NCBI GenBank assembly: GCA_030527385.1
Contig: JAUNAY010000068.1
Coordinates: forward strand, 1 to 6,486
Origin: Fusobacterium sp.
GTDB lineage: Bacteria; Fusobacteriota; Fusobacteriia; Fusobacteriales; Fusobacteriaceae
Direction of reading: 5' to 3'
Length of the DNA: 6,486 bases
Translations under genes and position numbers: made by a program
Shown here: positions 6,344-6,486 of the stretch, piece after piece
How the letters are laid out: each line of letters starts with the position of its first letter
How positions within the stretch are numbered: the first letter of the stretch is position 1
The notes under the pieces: generated by a model
What the model was told of the DNA's origin: nothing
The model's input: only the letters and a program-made list of their open reading frames with translations
Databases searched by the model: none

Positions 6344-6389
6344 AGGTATTACCTCCCAAAAGTTATATATTTTTGATTTATGTACATAT

Positions 6390-6418
6390 AATATATAAAA
6401 TATGTTATTTTAAGTCAA
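6390..6418 (-). promoter_or_regulatory. Promoter of the PTS operon
   Basis: On the minus strand, TTGACT (6418-6413, 5 of 6 to consensus) is followed by an exact 17-nt spacer and TATATT (6395-6390, 5 of 6). Transcription would begin near 6383, leaving a leader of about 40 nt before EIIB. I see no catabolite-repression (cre) operator or other convincing operator in 6344-6486, and no promoter-like site in the short gaps between the five operon genes. Confidence 0.65.
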
Positions 6419-6486
6419 ATCTTCCAATAACACATCGTATTCGTCTGTTAAAGTTGAATTAATATGGGAAATGTGATATTATTAGA

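Noticed and set aside
6387..6392. TATAAT on the plus strand as a divergent promoter
   Set aside because: No -35-like hexamer lies at a suitable distance, and the stretch is almost pure A and T.
6461..6480. AATAT/ATATT inverted repeat as an operator
   Set aside because: Only 5 bp of pure A and T with a 10-nt gap; expected by chance in this composition.
6448..6486. Minus-strand frame ending in TFPILIQL at a TAA (6450-6448), and a plus-strand ATG at 6464 opening MGNVILL
   Set aside because: Only 7-12 codons are visible at the window edge and neither has supporting signals, so no gene can be called on either strand.

Overview
The window is AT-rich DNA from a low-GC anaerobe. Strong GGAGG-type ribosome binding sites, UGA used as a stop, a Lac-family PTS, an M20 PepV-type peptidase and a glycine-reductase (GrdB) relative together fit Fusobacterium best. 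A clostridial relative is the alternative. This assignment is inference from gene content and composition; no ribosomal or other marker gene is present.

Layout. Positions 14-60 hold a factor-independent terminator for a plus-strand gene lying left of the window. A solitary plus-strand gene (142-1725) encodes a fused permease/ATPase ABC exporter of very low GC, with a candidate promoter before it and a hairpin terminator after it (1744-1785). Between the convergent transcription units (1726-1892) lies a second structure, a perfect 13-bp inverted repeat enclosing 45 nt, placed to end the leftward operon. The rest is one tight minus-strand operon, read right to left: PTS EIIB (6343-6026), PTS EIIC (6022-4664), a short GrdB-like protein (4641-4162), a PepV/Sapep-family M20 metallopeptidase (4169-2850) and an uncharacterised TIM-barrel protein (2810-1893). 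A good sigma-70-type promoter (TTGACT, 17 nt, TATATT) precedes it at 6418-6390.

How the genes may work together. The operon pairs a PTS transporter (EIIB and EIIC, no EIIA) with three enzymes that are not sugar enzymes, and it has no phospho-glycosidase. Three members depart from their families. EIIC has FGING where the chitobiose/cellobiose family usually has FGIHG. The peptidase keeps all its metal ligands, but the two lid residues expected to contact the substrate appear to be Ala and Pro instead of Asn and His. The GrdB relative is only the N-terminal third of GrdB and has no selenocysteine. My inference is a PTS-fed catabolic pathway for an unusual substrate carrying an amine or peptide part, such as a glycated amino acid or aminoacyl/peptidyl sugar, split and processed by the three enzymes. 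The substrate cannot be read from the sequence.
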